From NCBI GenBank assembly GCA_964431655.1, contig CAYSKJ010000012.1, positions 1,668-26,542 of the forward strand: a stretch of DNA of 24,875 nt. Direction: 5' to 3'. The position numbers were made by a program, and so were the translations under genes. Positions 16,019 through 24,332 of this stretch are shown in pieces. Source of the DNA: CAYMEV01 sp964431655 [NCBI: uncultured bacterium] (GTDB taxonomy: Bacteria; CAYMEV01). The notes beneath the pieces are model-generated. The model saw nothing but the letters and a program-made list of their open reading frames with translations, did not search any database and was not told where the DNA came from. Each line of letters begins with the position of its first letter. Position 1 is the first letter of the stretch.

Positions 16019-17569
16019 CTAAAGAGGAATATTGCCGTGTTTTTTCGGCGGATTTGAGTCTTTTTTTGATTCAAGGAGCTCAAAAGCCCTGATAATCCTG
16101 AACCTCGTTTTGGATGGTATTATTATATCATCGATATAGCCTCTTTCTGCGGCGGGATAAGGCGTTGCAAACATATCCCGGAATTCCTGCTCTTTCTGCA
16201 GGGCAATTTCTTCCTTATTTTCACTTTTTGAAATATCCTTTGCATAAAGTATCTCAACTGCCCCCTTGGGTCCCATTACGGCTATCTCGGCGGCAGGCCA
16301 TGCATAGTTTATATCACCTCTTAAATGCTTTGAGCTCATGACGCAGTAGGCACCCCCGTAGGCTTTCCTGGTGATTATGGTGACCTTGGGAACGGTTGCT
16401 TCTGCATAGGCATAGAGTATCTTTGCACCATGAATGATAATGCCGTTATGCTCCTGGTTTGTGCCGGGCATGAATCCCGGCACATCAACAAGGGTAAGTA
16501 TAGGTATATTAAATGCATCGCAGAACCTTACAAACCTTGCGGCTTTCCGTGATGCATTTATGTCAAGTACCCCGGCAAGGTATTTTGGCTGGTTTGCGAC
16601 TATTCCCACGCTCTTTCCATGAAACCTTGCAAAACCGCATACTATGTTGGGAGCAAAAGCCTCATGAATCTCGAGAAAATCGCCCTCATCCGAGATAAGT
16701 CTTATTATCTGCTTCATATCATAGGGTTTATTGGGATTATCAGGAACTATCTCGTTCAGATCTTCCTCCGCCCTGTCTACAGGATCTTTGCAGGGCACTA
16801 TCGGTGGTTCTTCCAGGTTGTTCTGAGGGATGTAAGAAAGAAGTTTCTTTATTATGGCAATACCCTGAAGCTCGTCATCGGCCAGTATATGGCTCACACC
16901 ACTTTTTGAACCGTGAATCATCGGGCCTCCCAGGTAATCGGATGTAACATCCTCGGCTGTAACCGTCTTTACGACCTTGGGGCCGGTGACAAACATGTAG
17001 GAAGTATCCTTGCTCATTATTATAAAATCCGTGATGGCAGGAGAATAGACCGCACCCCCGGCGCATGGCCCGAAGATGGCTGATATCTGAGGTATCACGC
17101 CTGAGGAAGTTACATTCCTCAGGAAGATGTCTGCATAGCCTGCAAGGGATTCCACGCCTTCCTGTATCCTTGCTCCGCCGGAGTCATTGATTCCGATGAT
17201 TGGCACTCCCATCTTGAGGGCCATTTCCTGCACCTTGATTATCTTTTCTGCGAAGGTTTCCGAAAGGCTTCCCCCGAAAACAGTAAAATCCTGACTGTAA
17301 AGAAACACCGGCCTTCCATTGATAGTTCCAAAACCGGTAACTACGCCGTCGGTGAGGATCTTCTGCTTTTCCAGGCCAAAATTTGTGCATCGGTGTGTCT
17401 TGAACATGTCAAATTCTTCAAAGCTGTCCTCGTCAACCAGTGCTTCAATCCTTTCTCTTGCAGTAAGCTTGCCCTTTTCATGCTGTTTGTCTATCCTGTT
17501 CAGGCCTCCCCCGAGACGGGCAATTTCTCTCTTTTGCTGAAGCTCCAAAAGTTTAGATCGTATATCCAT
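16019..17569 (-). CDS. mmdA: Methylmalonyl-CoA decarboxylase alpha subunit (acyl-CoA carboxyltransferase)
   Basis: It moves the carboxyl group of an acyl-CoA, most likely (S)-methylmalonyl-CoA, to biotin; the beta subunit then releases CO2 and pumps Na+. The 516 residues form the two crotonase-type halves of PccB/MmdA enzymes. Landmarks are [15 protein letters not shown] near 41, [12 protein letters not shown] near 129-140 and the C-terminal [17 protein letters not shown] with [15 protein letters not shown]. Length and sequence fit MmdA/PccB and not the larger GcdA. Genetically it is grouped with OadG-, biotin carrier- and OadB-type subunits and not with a biotin carboxylase, which favours decarboxylation (propionate-type fermentation) over carboxylation. 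An AGGAG site precedes the ATG. The next start is 10 bp downstream. Confidence 0.93.
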   Translation of the reverse strand: MDIRSKLLELQQKREIARLGGGLNRIDKQHEKGKLTARERIEALVDEDSFEEFDMFKTHRCTNFGLEKQKILTDGVVTGFGTINGRPVFLYSQDFTVFGGSLSETFAEKIIKVQEMALKMGVPIIGINDSGGARIQEGVESLAGYADIFLRNVTSSGVIPQISAIFGPCAGGAVYSPAITDFIIMSKDTSYMFVTGPKVVKTVTAEDVTSDYLGGPMIHGSKSGVSHILADDELQGIAIIKKLLSYIPQNNLEEPPIVPCKDPVDRAEEDLNEIVPDNPNKPYDMKQIIRLISDEGDFLEIHEAFAPNIVCGFARFHGKSVGIVANQPKYLAGVLDINASRKAARFVRFCDAFNIPILTLVDVPGFMPGTNQEHNGIIIHGAKILYAYAEATVPKVTIITRKAYGGAYCVMSSKHLRGDINYAWPAAEIAVMGPKGAVEILYAKDISKSENKEEIALQKEQEFRDMFATPYPAAERGYIDDIIIPSKTRFRIIRAFELLESKKDSNPPKKHGNIPL

Positions 17570-17653
17570 GGAATAGCTCCTTTTTAATTATATAAAAATC
17601 AATTCAAATCTTGAAAATAACAGTAAAAATTACAGCAAGCTGAGTCTTGTTAA

Positions 17654-17682
17654 TCTATAAATAATTCTTGATGTTTTGTCAA
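17654..17682 (-). promoter_or_regulatory. Predicted promoter of the mmdA operon
   Basis: On the minus strand TTGACA (17682-17677, 6/6) and TATAGA (17659-17654, 4/6) are 17 bp apart. A start near 17647 would give a leader of about 78 nt. It is back-to-back with the radical SAM promoter, about 30 bp away. Confidence 0.55.
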
Positions 17683-17711
17683 AATTATTTTACTTTAGCA
17701 AGCATTAATTA

Positions 17712-17740
17712 TTACAAATTATTTCGAAGGGCTGTATAAT
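17712..17740 (+). promoter_or_regulatory. Predicted promoter of the radical SAM gene
   Basis: TTACAA (17712-17717, 3/6) and a perfect TATAAT (17735-17740) are 17 bp apart. A start near 17747 leaves only about 15 nt before the ATG at 17762, and no Shine-Dalgarno sequence is visible there. Confidence 0.45.
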
Positions 17741-17761
17741 AATTCAGATTATGATATCTAC

Positions 17762-19756
17762 ATGGGTATAGTATTAATATTTCCGCCAACATGGGACGTA
17801 AGTCTGCCTTATCTGTCAGTTCCCTGTCTTTCAGCCTATATGAAAGAGCGCGGAATAGATGTACGCAGTATAGATGCAAACCTGAGCTCCTTTTATTATC
17901 TAATGGAGACGGCTTCCCTGGATGCAGTTAAAGGCTATATCCACAGTGCTATTGCAAAACCGGCCGATGATAAACACAGGGTTTTTCTTAAAAGAGCTCT
18001 TTCCACATGCGATTATATTATTGAAAACAAAGACAAAGCCCTTGATTATTTCAGGAAAACGCAGAATCTTGATAATTACCAGGGGCTTCTATGGGCCAGG
18101 CAGGTACTTGAAGAAGCAATGGACCTGTACAGCGCCAGGTATTATCCAATGTATTTTACCCTTTATGGCATTGTGGATATGATAAAGAATTTTAATCCCC
18201 CGGATATTATGAACTTTGCTGAAGACCCATGCTATCCCCTAAAGGAATATTATGAGAAAAAACTTATCCCGGATATAATGCAGGATAGCCCTTCCATAGT
18301 GGGATTTTCAGCGATTTGCAGGGACCAGATGATACATTCTGTTTACCTTGCCAGGATGCTGAAGAGAGATTTCCCCGGCGTCCACACATGTCTGGGGGGA
18401 TGTTTTGTAAATGTTATATCCGACAAGATTCAAAAGGATTTTTATCCCCTTGAACAATACTTTGATTCGATTATTTTCGGCCAGGGAGAGATACCACTTT
18501 ATAATCTGGCATGCATGGTGGAAGGAAAGAAGAGCCAGTTGGACAGCCCTGAAAATATAATTCTCCTTAAATCAAAGGATAATCCTGTAAAAACCTGCAA
18601 TCTTTCGGGCTATTACAGAAACTATCCTGTCCCGGATTTCTCTGATTTTCCCCTGGATCTTTATATATCCTGCGATAAAATGCTTCCCTATCAGATGGCC
18701 AGCGGGTGTTACTACGGGAAATGTGCCTTCTGCAACAGCAAAAGCGCTACAACACCCGATTATGTTGTAAAGGAAGCCTCAAAGATATACCAGGATCTGA
18801 AAGAGCTGAAAGATAGATACAAATGCAGTATCTTTCATATAAACGACGAGGCGCTGAACCTCAACCTGGTTTCTGGCATAGCCGATGAGCTTTCCCGGCT
18901 TAATCTCACAATTTTTACAGAGGCCCGGTTTGAAAAACACCTGGATTTGGAAAAGCTGAAAAAGCTGAAAAAAGCCGGTGTTAAGAAAGTAGCCTTCGGT
19001 TTTGAGTCTGGAAATAAAAGGGTTCTGGAGCTTATGGAAAAGGGTTATGACCTTGATGATGCCAGGGAGATACTGGAAAACTGCTATGATATTGGAATTG
19101 ATGTCCACCTTTTCGGTATTATCGCCTTTCCCGGCGAGACAGAAGAAGAAAGGCATGACACCCTGAGATTTGTCAAAGATCTGACATCCTATAAAAAATC
19201 AGTAATGTTCGGTTATTTTTTTCATACTTTTCTCCTGGAATACAATTCCAAGGTATACCGTAACCCCGAAAAATACGGGATAGCGGAGATAATTGAAAGC
19301 GATAAATTCAATTTCTATGCAGATTACCGTATAAAAGGGGATGACAATGTTATTACCGGCCGGACCTATGATGAGATAAGGGATGAGTTTCACAGGGACC
19401 TTTTCAGCAATAAGCCCAATTCCTGCAGACTGCCTTTCTTTTCTGACCTGGTGTATATGCATAATTTCAGTATCATGGAGTATGAAAAAATACTGGAGGA
19501 GAAGGACATACCCGTCTCCAGGCGTTTTATCCTGAAGAAATCAGAATCCGCTGATAAGGAAAGTTATTTCTATATATATGATCTCCAGTCAAGGAACCTG
19601 TTCTCTGTAGACAGTCTTATGTTTGACATTTTCTCAGCATTTGCGGACCAAAACGGGGAAACGGATATTCCAGGCATATCAGGCAAGCTTGGTATTCCCA
19701 GGGCATTGGTCCGTTCAAGGATAAATGAATTTGGCTTTAACCGCATAATTAAATAA
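17762..19756 (+). CDS. B12-binding-domain radical SAM enzyme with PqqD/RRE-like C-terminus
   Basis: The 664-residue protein opens with a cobalamin-binding-type domain (about 1-280; strands such as IVGFSAICRDQ and CLGGCFVNVI, without a DxHxxG motif, as is usual for this class). The radical SAM domain at about 305-530 has the 4Fe-4S cysteines Cys316, Cys321 and Cys324 (CX4CX2C, a known variant of CX3CX2C), and later GFESGNKRVLELMEKG and FPGETEEER. The last 60 residues (601-664, starting YIYDLQSRNLFSVDSLMFDI) look like a PqqD-type peptide-binding fold. Such enzymes methylate or rearrange unactivated carbons; the substrate is unknown. There is no clear ribosome site, so initiation may be weak or leader-poor. 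It heads a plus-strand run of genes; a 58-bp gap separates it from the next. Confidence 0.85.
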   Translation: MGIVLIFPPTWDVSLPYLSVPCLSAYMKERGIDVRSIDANLSSFYYLMETASLDAVKGYIHSAIAKPADDKHRVFLKRALSTCDYIIENKDKALDYFRKTQNLDNYQGLLWARQVLEEAMDLYSARYYPMYFTLYGIVDMIKNFNPPDIMNFAEDPCYPLKEYYEKKLIPDIMQDSPSIVGFSAICRDQMIHSVYLARMLKRDFPGVHTCLGGCFVNVISDKIQKDFYPLEQYFDSIIFGQGEIPLYNLACMVEGKKSQLDSPENIILLKSKDNPVKTCNLSGYYRNYPVPDFSDFPLDLYISCDKMLPYQMASGCYYGKCAFCNSKSATTPDYVVKEASKIYQDLKELKDRYKCSIFHINDEALNLNLVSGIADELSRLNLTIFTEARFEKHLDLEKLKKLKKAGVKKVAFGFESGNKRVLELMEKGYDLDDAREILENCYDIGIDVHLFGIIAFPGETEEERHDTLRFVKDLTSYKKSVMFGYFFHTFLLEYNSKVYRNPEKYGIAEIIESDKFNFYADYRIKGDDNVITGRTYDEIRDEFHRDLFSNKPNSCRLPFFSDLVYMHNFSIMEYEKILEEKDIPVSRRFILKKSESADKESYFYIYDLQSRNLFSVDSLMFDIFSAFADQNGETDIPGISGKLGIPRALVRSRINEFGFNRIIK

Positions 19757-19814
19757 TTATGAAAGGCACATTATAACCGGCGGTCAGTCCCTCTGCCGGA
19801 AGGGGGTGAAATAT

Positions 19815-20405
19815 ATGGTAAAATGCCCTGAATGCAATGAAGATATCAGGATGGACACCAGTGCCCGGATGGCTTACTGCTCCGGCTGCGGCAGTACCGT
19901 TATCAAACATGGAAATGAATTAGCGGCCGGTCAGAAAATGCCCCCGGTTGCTGAAACACCGGGAAGGTTCTCTGAAGCCGGCAGTATAATTATTAATGGC
20001 ACTGAATATGAAATCTGCGGGGTCCTGAGGTTTATAAGCGATGACAATTTCTGGGATGACTGGCAGCTATTAACTCAGGATGGTAAATTTCATATCCTGT
20101 CAGAGGGAGAAGATGAATATGCTCTGCTCGATGAAATCAGGGATTTACCCCTTATGCCGTCCCCGGTTATGACTTATGAGGGTAATACTATAATCGAAGG
20201 CCGTCAAATTGAAGTTTATTCTTCTGGAAAGGCTGTATTTGCCGGAATCAGAGGTCAGTCCCCGGGAATATATGCGCCACTGGAGGAAATCAGATTTATA
20301 AAGGGAGTATCGGGAAGAGATGCCGTCTGGTTAATATGGCATCAGGACAGAATTATGCTTGCAAAGGGCACTCTTTTAAGGTATAAGGAGATAAAACTAA
20401 AATAA
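19815..20405 (+). CDS. Zinc ribbon-DUF4178 protein, first copy
   Basis: A zinc ribbon with two CxxC pairs (CPEC and CSGC, within residues 1-27) is followed by a DUF4178-like all-beta domain (about 53-190) with the WDDWQLL strand and a second half starting near IIEGRQIEVYSSGKA. The domain's function is unknown; it recurs near DUF350 membrane proteins and PspA-type envelope-stress genes. I start at ATG 19815, 8 nt after GGAAGGGGG, giving 196 residues; a GTG 9 nt earlier is the alternative. No signal peptide or membrane segment is seen, so it is cytoplasmic. It lies 16 bp before the DUF350 gene. Confidence 0.72.
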   Translation: MVKCPECNEDIRMDTSARMAYCSGCGSTVIKHGNELAAGQKMPPVAETPGRFSEAGSIIINGTEYEICGVLRFISDDNFWDDWQLLTQDGKFHILSEGEDEYALLDEIRDLPLMPSPVMTYEGNTIIEGRQIEVYSSGKAVFAGIRGQSPGIYAPLEEIRFIKGVSGRDAVWLIWHQDRIMLAKGTLLRYKEIKLK

Positions 20406-20421
20406 TACGGAGGATAATCGG

Positions 20422-20763
20422 ATGAAAAAATATACCATTTTTGTTCTTATCGGGCTCTTTCTTTTTTTCAGTTTCAGCAGGCTCATCGCGCAGGAAAATC
20501 CCGGCCGGGATATTCAGAGTATGATACAGAGGGCTGATAAAAACAGGTCAAATCTTTCTTCTTTTGTACGGGACCTGATTTCCAGCGTTATTTACGGTCT
20601 GGCAGGTATACTCCTTGCAATCATCGGTTATAAGCTCTTTGACATTGTCACTCCCTTTTCCCTGGCCAAGGAGCTGGCTGAAGACCAGAACATTGCAGTG
20701 GGAATAGTGGTGGGAGCCATTATTATAGGTATATCAATAGTAGTTTCCAGGGCTATAATGTAG
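20422..20763 (+). CDS. DUF350 small membrane protein
   Basis: The 113-residue protein has an N-terminal hydrophobic segment (about 4-23, signal peptide or membrane helix), a polar stretch (24-48), and two membrane helices (about 51-70 and 89-110) joined by the conserved GYKLFDIVTPFSLAKELAEDQN loop that marks DUF350 (E. coli YjfL family). Usual members contain two such units and more helices; this one has a single unit. The family's function is unknown, although its neighbours in other genomes are DUF4178 and PspA-like proteins. GGAGG lies 9 nt before the ATG. It is placed between two DUF4178 genes, with 12 bp to the second. Confidence 0.8.
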   Translation: MKKYTIFVLIGLFLFFSFSRLIAQENPGRDIQSMIQRADKNRSNLSSFVRDLISSVIYGLAGILLAIIGYKLFDIVTPFSLAKELAEDQNIAVGIVVGAIIIGISIVVSRAIM

Positions 20764-20775
20764 CATGATACAGCC

Positions 20776-21411
20776 ATGATCTTTTTTTCCCGGTCCATTT
20801 CATGCCCTGCCTGCGGAGAAGAAACCAGGCTCTATAACCCGAGGTCGTTGGTTCTGGTATGTCCAGGCTGCAGGTCTGTTATGGATCTGCTGGACGAAGA
20901 GCATGGAATAATCGGAAGTTTCAGCTCCCATTTTCATAAAATGCCTGTAATGCCCGGCTGGGAAGGTAAATTTGATCATGAAAGGGTCACGGTGACTGGA
21001 AGACTGCGCTATACCCGGAGCTCTGACCGATGGGATGAGTACTACATCTTATCCTGCGGTGGAAGAAATCTTATGCTGAGGGTTTTTGAGGGAAGACCTG
21101 AATTCTATGAGGCTTTCTTTACCATGGAAAGAAGACCCCCTCCTGAGACAGGAAACAGCATTCTTTTAGACCAGAAAGAGCAGGAGATTGTCAGCAGTGG
21201 GTATGGCAGGATAGTCCAGGCGGATGGGGAACTGCCATGGAGAGCTGTTAAGGATGATATTATCGGCTGGATTGAAACAAAAAATTATTCAGTCCGTTTC
21301 AGGGGTGGGAAAACAAGGCATTACCAGAAACTAAGCTCTGACTGGATTTATATAAAAAATATATTCGGCAGGCTCGGCGATACTCCTTATACCGCCTTTG
21401 TCCGAAATTAG
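20776..21411 (+). CDS. Zinc ribbon-DUF4178 protein, second copy
   Basis: The 211-residue product repeats the architecture of the gene at 19815: a zinc ribbon with CPAC and CPGC (residues 10-33), then a DUF4178-like domain with SDRWDEYYIL aligned to the DDNFWDDWQLL of the first copy. The second half is more diverged and closes with a hydrophobic/basic run. The two copies flank the DUF350 gene symmetrically, so they may form a heteromeric pair on its cytoplasmic side. The ATG at 20776 has no clear ribosome site; it is 12 bp after the DUF350 stop and could be coupled to it. No membrane segment is seen. Confidence 0.68.
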   Translation: MIFFSRSISCPACGEETRLYNPRSLVLVCPGCRSVMDLLDEEHGIIGSFSSHFHKMPVMPGWEGKFDHERVTVTGRLRYTRSSDRWDEYYILSCGGRNLMLRVFEGRPEFYEAFFTMERRPPPETGNSILLDQKEQEIVSSGYGRIVQADGELPWRAVKDDIIGWIETKNYSVRFRGGKTRHYQKLSSDWIYIKNIFGRLGDTPYTAFVRN

Positions 21412-21487
21412 ATGCGCAAGAGGCCTGCAGGTATTCTTTTCACCTGTGAAGAGCCATGACATTAGAGGTGCTGTTTATTAAAGTAAA

Positions 21488-22468
21488 ATGAATGCGGATA
21501 AGAAACTGGATAAAAAAAAGCTCCTTAAGGAGCTGGTGGACAGTAATATTGACAGCAACAGGTCATCAGGCCCCAAAAAGCGCAAATACAGCTCTAAATC
21601 CTCTGTCGTTACTGATACTCTTAATATTGAGTCCTTCATAATCCTGTTTTTCATGATAATGCTCTTTGGTTTTTTTTTCTATAATTCAAACCTTTTTCCC
21701 AAAGGGGACAGCTCCCATAATAATCCAGGCATGCATTTCAAGGGGATGCGTACGGATGAGGACAGACAGTTCAGCGTTAATGACCTTTTCAGGTTCGGCG
21801 TGTCCACCATAGTCATTGATCCGGGCCACGGGGGCAAGGATCCGGGGACAATATCCCCTTCCGGCCTGCAGGAGAAGGACATTGTTCTGGATATTGCTCT
21901 CAGGCTACGGGAAATCCTGCTGGGCAATACACCCTTCAATGTGGTTATGACCAGGGACTCGGATTCAACCCTGAGCCTGACAAAAAGAGCGGCAATAGCC
22001 AATTCCGCCAATGGTGATCTTTTTATATCCATTCACCTTAATTACTCATCCTATAGCTGGTTTTCCGGGATTGAGACCTATATACTGGGAATAACTGATG
22101 ATAAGGAAGCTCTTAATACCGCATCTCTGGAAAATATGGCGGAAAATATAACTTTGTCGGAAATGAACCATATACTGGAGAGGATTAAAAAGGATTTCAT
22201 TTTCCAGGAAAGCGACAAATTTGCGGGTTTTATGCAGAAAAACCTTGTGGAGACACTGAAAGTCCATAATGACAAGCTCAAAAACATTGGAATCAAAAAA
22301 GCCCCGTTTGTTGTACTGGCAAAGGTTGATATGCCCAGCGTACTTGTTGAAGTTGCCTTTCTCTCCAGCAAAAATGACGAGAAACTGCTTAAAGACCCTG
22401 ATTACCTGAGCAGTATCGCCGGGGGTATATATATGGGCCTGATTGATTATCTGGAAAACATGGAATAA
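21488..22468 (+). CDS. Membrane-anchored N-acetylmuramoyl-L-alanine amidase (Amidase_3)
   Basis: It cleaves the amide bond between N-acetylmuramic acid and the stem peptide of peptidoglycan. The 326-residue protein has a lysine-rich cytoplasmic N-terminus (1-47), one membrane helix (about 48-65, rich in Phe and Ile), a spacer, and an Amidase_3 catalytic domain (about 107-325) with all zinc and catalytic residues: His114 in DPGHGG, Glu129 in LQEKD, His183 in SIHLN, and the catalytic Glu288 in VEVAF. The basic N-terminus and uncleaved helix suggest inner-membrane anchoring with the enzyme in the periplasm. It does not show the AmiA/AmiC AMIN domain. The 76 bp upstream hold no clear promoter, so it may be read with the DUF4178 genes; 74 bp later comes the MamK-like gene. 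Confidence 0.9.
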   Translation: MNADKKLDKKKLLKELVDSNIDSNRSSGPKKRKYSSKSSVVTDTLNIESFIILFFMIMLFGFFFYNSNLFPKGDSSHNNPGMHFKGMRTDEDRQFSVNDLFRFGVSTIVIDPGHGGKDPGTISPSGLQEKDIVLDIALRLREILLGNTPFNVVMTRDSDSTLSLTKRAAIANSANGDLFISIHLNYSSYSWFSGIETYILGITDDKEALNTASLENMAENITLSEMNHILERIKKDFIFQESDKFAGFMQKNLVETLKVHNDKLKNIGIKKAPFVVLAKVDMPSVLVEVAFLSSKNDEKLLKDPDYLSSIAGGIYMGLIDYLENME

Positions 22469-22475
22469 AAAACTA

Positions 22476-22504
22476 TTGCATCGGATAAAATTATTTAGTA
22501 TAAA
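22476..22504 (+). promoter_or_regulatory. Predicted promoter of the MamK-like actin gene
   Basis: TTGCAT (22476-22481, 3/6) and TATAAA (22499-22504, 5/6) are 17 bp apart. A good AGGAG site lies 7 nt before the ATG at 22543. Confidence 0.45.
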
Positions 22505-22542
22505 ATCTTATAGCAGAGTTATAAAAATTTAGGAGATGTATT

Positions 22543-23607
22543 ATGACTGATCAGAAGAACAATACCAAAAAGAAGTCCCCGGAGGTTATTGATACAGTAT
22601 TTATAGGAATAGATCTCGGTACTTCCAGAAGCGCCATTGTGACCAACAGCGGTTCCCAGAAATGGGTCAGGTCTATAATCGGGTGGCCCAGGGATTTTGT
22701 ATCAAGAAAACTGCTTAAAAAACCTGTGCTCATCGGCGATGAGGTTTATGAACACAAGCTGGCCCTGGATATCTACCGTCCTCTGGAAAGGGGAATTATC
22801 AAAACAGGCAGTGATAAAAGTGAAGAATCAGCCATGATCCTGGTCAAACACCTCATCAGCAGCGGACTTGAATCCATAAAGGAATACCAGAAGGCCTATG
22901 CGGTGGTCGGAGTGCCTTCAATGGCCACTGAGGCCAATAAGGATTCGATAAAAACATCCTTAAAAGATCTGGTAAACGGGATTATGATTGTAACAGAGCC
23001 CTTTACCGTCGCATACAATGAAGACAGCCTTTCCAACAGCATTATTATTGATATAGGGGCTGGAACATGCGATTTCTGTATTATGCATGGTACTGTACCC
23101 GGTGATGATGACCAGATAACAATATACGAGGCAGGGGACTATATTGATGAACAGCTCTATGACAGCCTGCTTGAGACCTACCCCGAAGCACAGCTGACAA
23201 AACACATGGCCACAATGTGGAAGGAAAAATACTCCTTTGTGGGGAATCCGCCCGAACCTGTAAAGGTTTCCATGCCTGTCAAAGGCAAGCCTGTAACCTT
23301 TGATATAACTGATAATATCAGGAAGGCCTGTGAATCTATCGTTCCTTCCATAATTGAAGTAATAAAGGACCTTATAGCAAACTTCGACCCCGAGTTCCAG
23401 GAGGAAGCCAGGAATAATATTATTCTTGCAGGCGGGTGCAGTCTTATAAGGGGTCTGCCTGAATATATAGAGGATCATCTAGGGGATATTGGCGGAGCCA
23501 AGGTCAGGACAGTCAAGGATCCTCTCTACTGCGGAGCCCAGGGGGCAATGATGATTGCAGAAGATACATCTGCAGAAGACTGGGCTAAGCTGGCAAAATC
23601 AAAGTAA
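22543..23607 (+). CDS. mamK: MamK-type bacterial actin
   Basis: MamK actins form ATP-driven filaments that align magnetosomes. This 354-residue protein follows the MamK sequence along its length as I recall it: FIGIDLGTS (20-28, phosphate-1 loop), a GDE(V/A)(Y/F)E stretch at 65-70, TEPF with Glu152 (MamK Glu143), IIIDIGAGTCD (167-177, phosphate-2 loop, Asp170 equivalent to MamK Asp161), DDQITIYEAGDYIDEQL near 189, KYSFVG near 229 and the adenosine motif LAGGCSLIRG (295-304). All residues for ATP binding and hydrolysis appear present, so a filament-forming actin is likely. It is closer to MamK than to MreB or ParM. No mamA, mamB, mamE, mamJ or other magnetosome gene is in the window, so its job here is open. 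It overlaps the convergent birA by 9 bp. Confidence 0.85.
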   Translation: MTDQKNNTKKKSPEVIDTVFIGIDLGTSRSAIVTNSGSQKWVRSIIGWPRDFVSRKLLKKPVLIGDEVYEHKLALDIYRPLERGIIKTGSDKSEESAMILVKHLISSGLESIKEYQKAYAVVGVPSMATEANKDSIKTSLKDLVNGIMIVTEPFTVAYNEDSLSNSIIIDIGAGTCDFCIMHGTVPGDDDQITIYEAGDYIDEQLYDSLLETYPEAQLTKHMATMWKEKYSFVGNPPEPVKVSMPVKGKPVTFDITDNIRKACESIVPSIIEVIKDLIANFDPEFQEEARNNIILAGGCSLIRGLPEYIEDHLGDIGGAKVRTVKDPLYCGAQGAMMIAEDTSAEDWAKLAKSK

Positions 23608-24330
23608 AGGTTCATTCTGCAGTAATTCGGCACTGTTAAGGGACAAAAGGGTGCCACCGGAGATGAACTGAAGCCGGCCTTCATCGTCTATATCGATGAC
23701 TCTGCCGGTCAGGACCTTTTTATTACCAGGCCGGACTATCTGTATGTCATGATCAGGTCTGTAAAGCAATTTCCTGTATTCTGCCAGCATGCTTAACCTT
23801 GACCTTTTTTCACGGCATATTATCCTGTCAGCCAGGACAGAGGCCATGTCCCCTATGGACAGTTCTTTTTCTGCATATCTTTCAAGGTACTCATATCTTT
23901 GTGCGTATTCCGGGCCTGGATTCTGATGTTTTTTTACATTAATCCCTATTCCCATGACATAAAGGCTCTTCTTTTCAATGATGATGCCTTCATTAAGGAT
24001 TCCGCATACCTTTTTCCCGTTAATAAGGATATCATTGGGCCATTTTATTTTCAAGCCCGGGCATTTTATAAATGAAAGTATGGTTTCCGCTGCTGCGAGG
24101 GATGATATCAGCATGAGCCTGAATGCCAGGCCTGACACTGTTTCGGCGGTATTTGCATAGCTTAAATATATGCCTTTGTCCACGGGGGAAGACCATTTCC
24201 GCTGGTTCCTCCCCTTGCCGGCGGTCTGTTCTCTTGCGGTAACGGTTATGGGGACCTGCCTTTTGTCCCGGTAAAGGCGCTTGGCCTCCTCATTGGTGGA
24301 GGCAATACTCCCATGGCTTAAAAATATCAT
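23599..24330 (-). CDS. birA: Biotin--protein ligase, catalytic domain only
   Basis: The enzyme activates biotin with ATP and attaches it to lysine in carrier proteins. The 243 residues show the biotin-binding loop GKGRNQRKW (38-46), KWPND (96-100) and the following KVCGIL with Lys107, plus a short C-terminal SH3-like domain (about 195-243). The N-terminal helix-turn-helix of the E. coli repressor form is absent, so it should not control biotin genes. It starts 2 bp after nadC with no clear ribosome site, so translation is probably coupled to nadC. The carrier at 14859-15299 is an obvious substrate. Confidence 0.92.
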   Translation of the reverse strand: MIFLSHGSIASTNEEAKRLYRDKRQVPITVTAREQTAGKGRNQRKWSSPVDKGIYLSYANTAETVSGLAFRLMLISSLAAAETILSFIKCPGLKIKWPNDILINGKKVCGILNEGIIIEKKSLYVMGIGINVKKHQNPGPEYAQRYEYLERYAEKELSIGDMASVLADRIICREKRSRLSMLAEYRKLLYRPDHDIQIVRPGNKKVLTGRVIDIDDEGRLQFISGGTLLSLNSAELLQNEPLL

Positions 24331-24332
24331 TA

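Noticed and set aside
16009-16083. Earlier in-frame ATG for the OadG-like gene at 16083
   Set aside because: It would put 25 charged residues before the signal peptide and overlap mmdA; ATG 16008 has a good ribosome site.
17570-17761. Possible small peptide gene for the radical SAM enzyme in the upstream gap
   Set aside because: No start with ribosome site and no open frame of useful length was found; the gap is explained by two divergent promoters.
19777-19806. Small hairpin CCGGC/GCCGG touching the ribosome site of the first DUF4178 gene
   Set aside because: The stem is only 5 bp with a 13-nt loop, as expected by chance; no conservation data to support a role.
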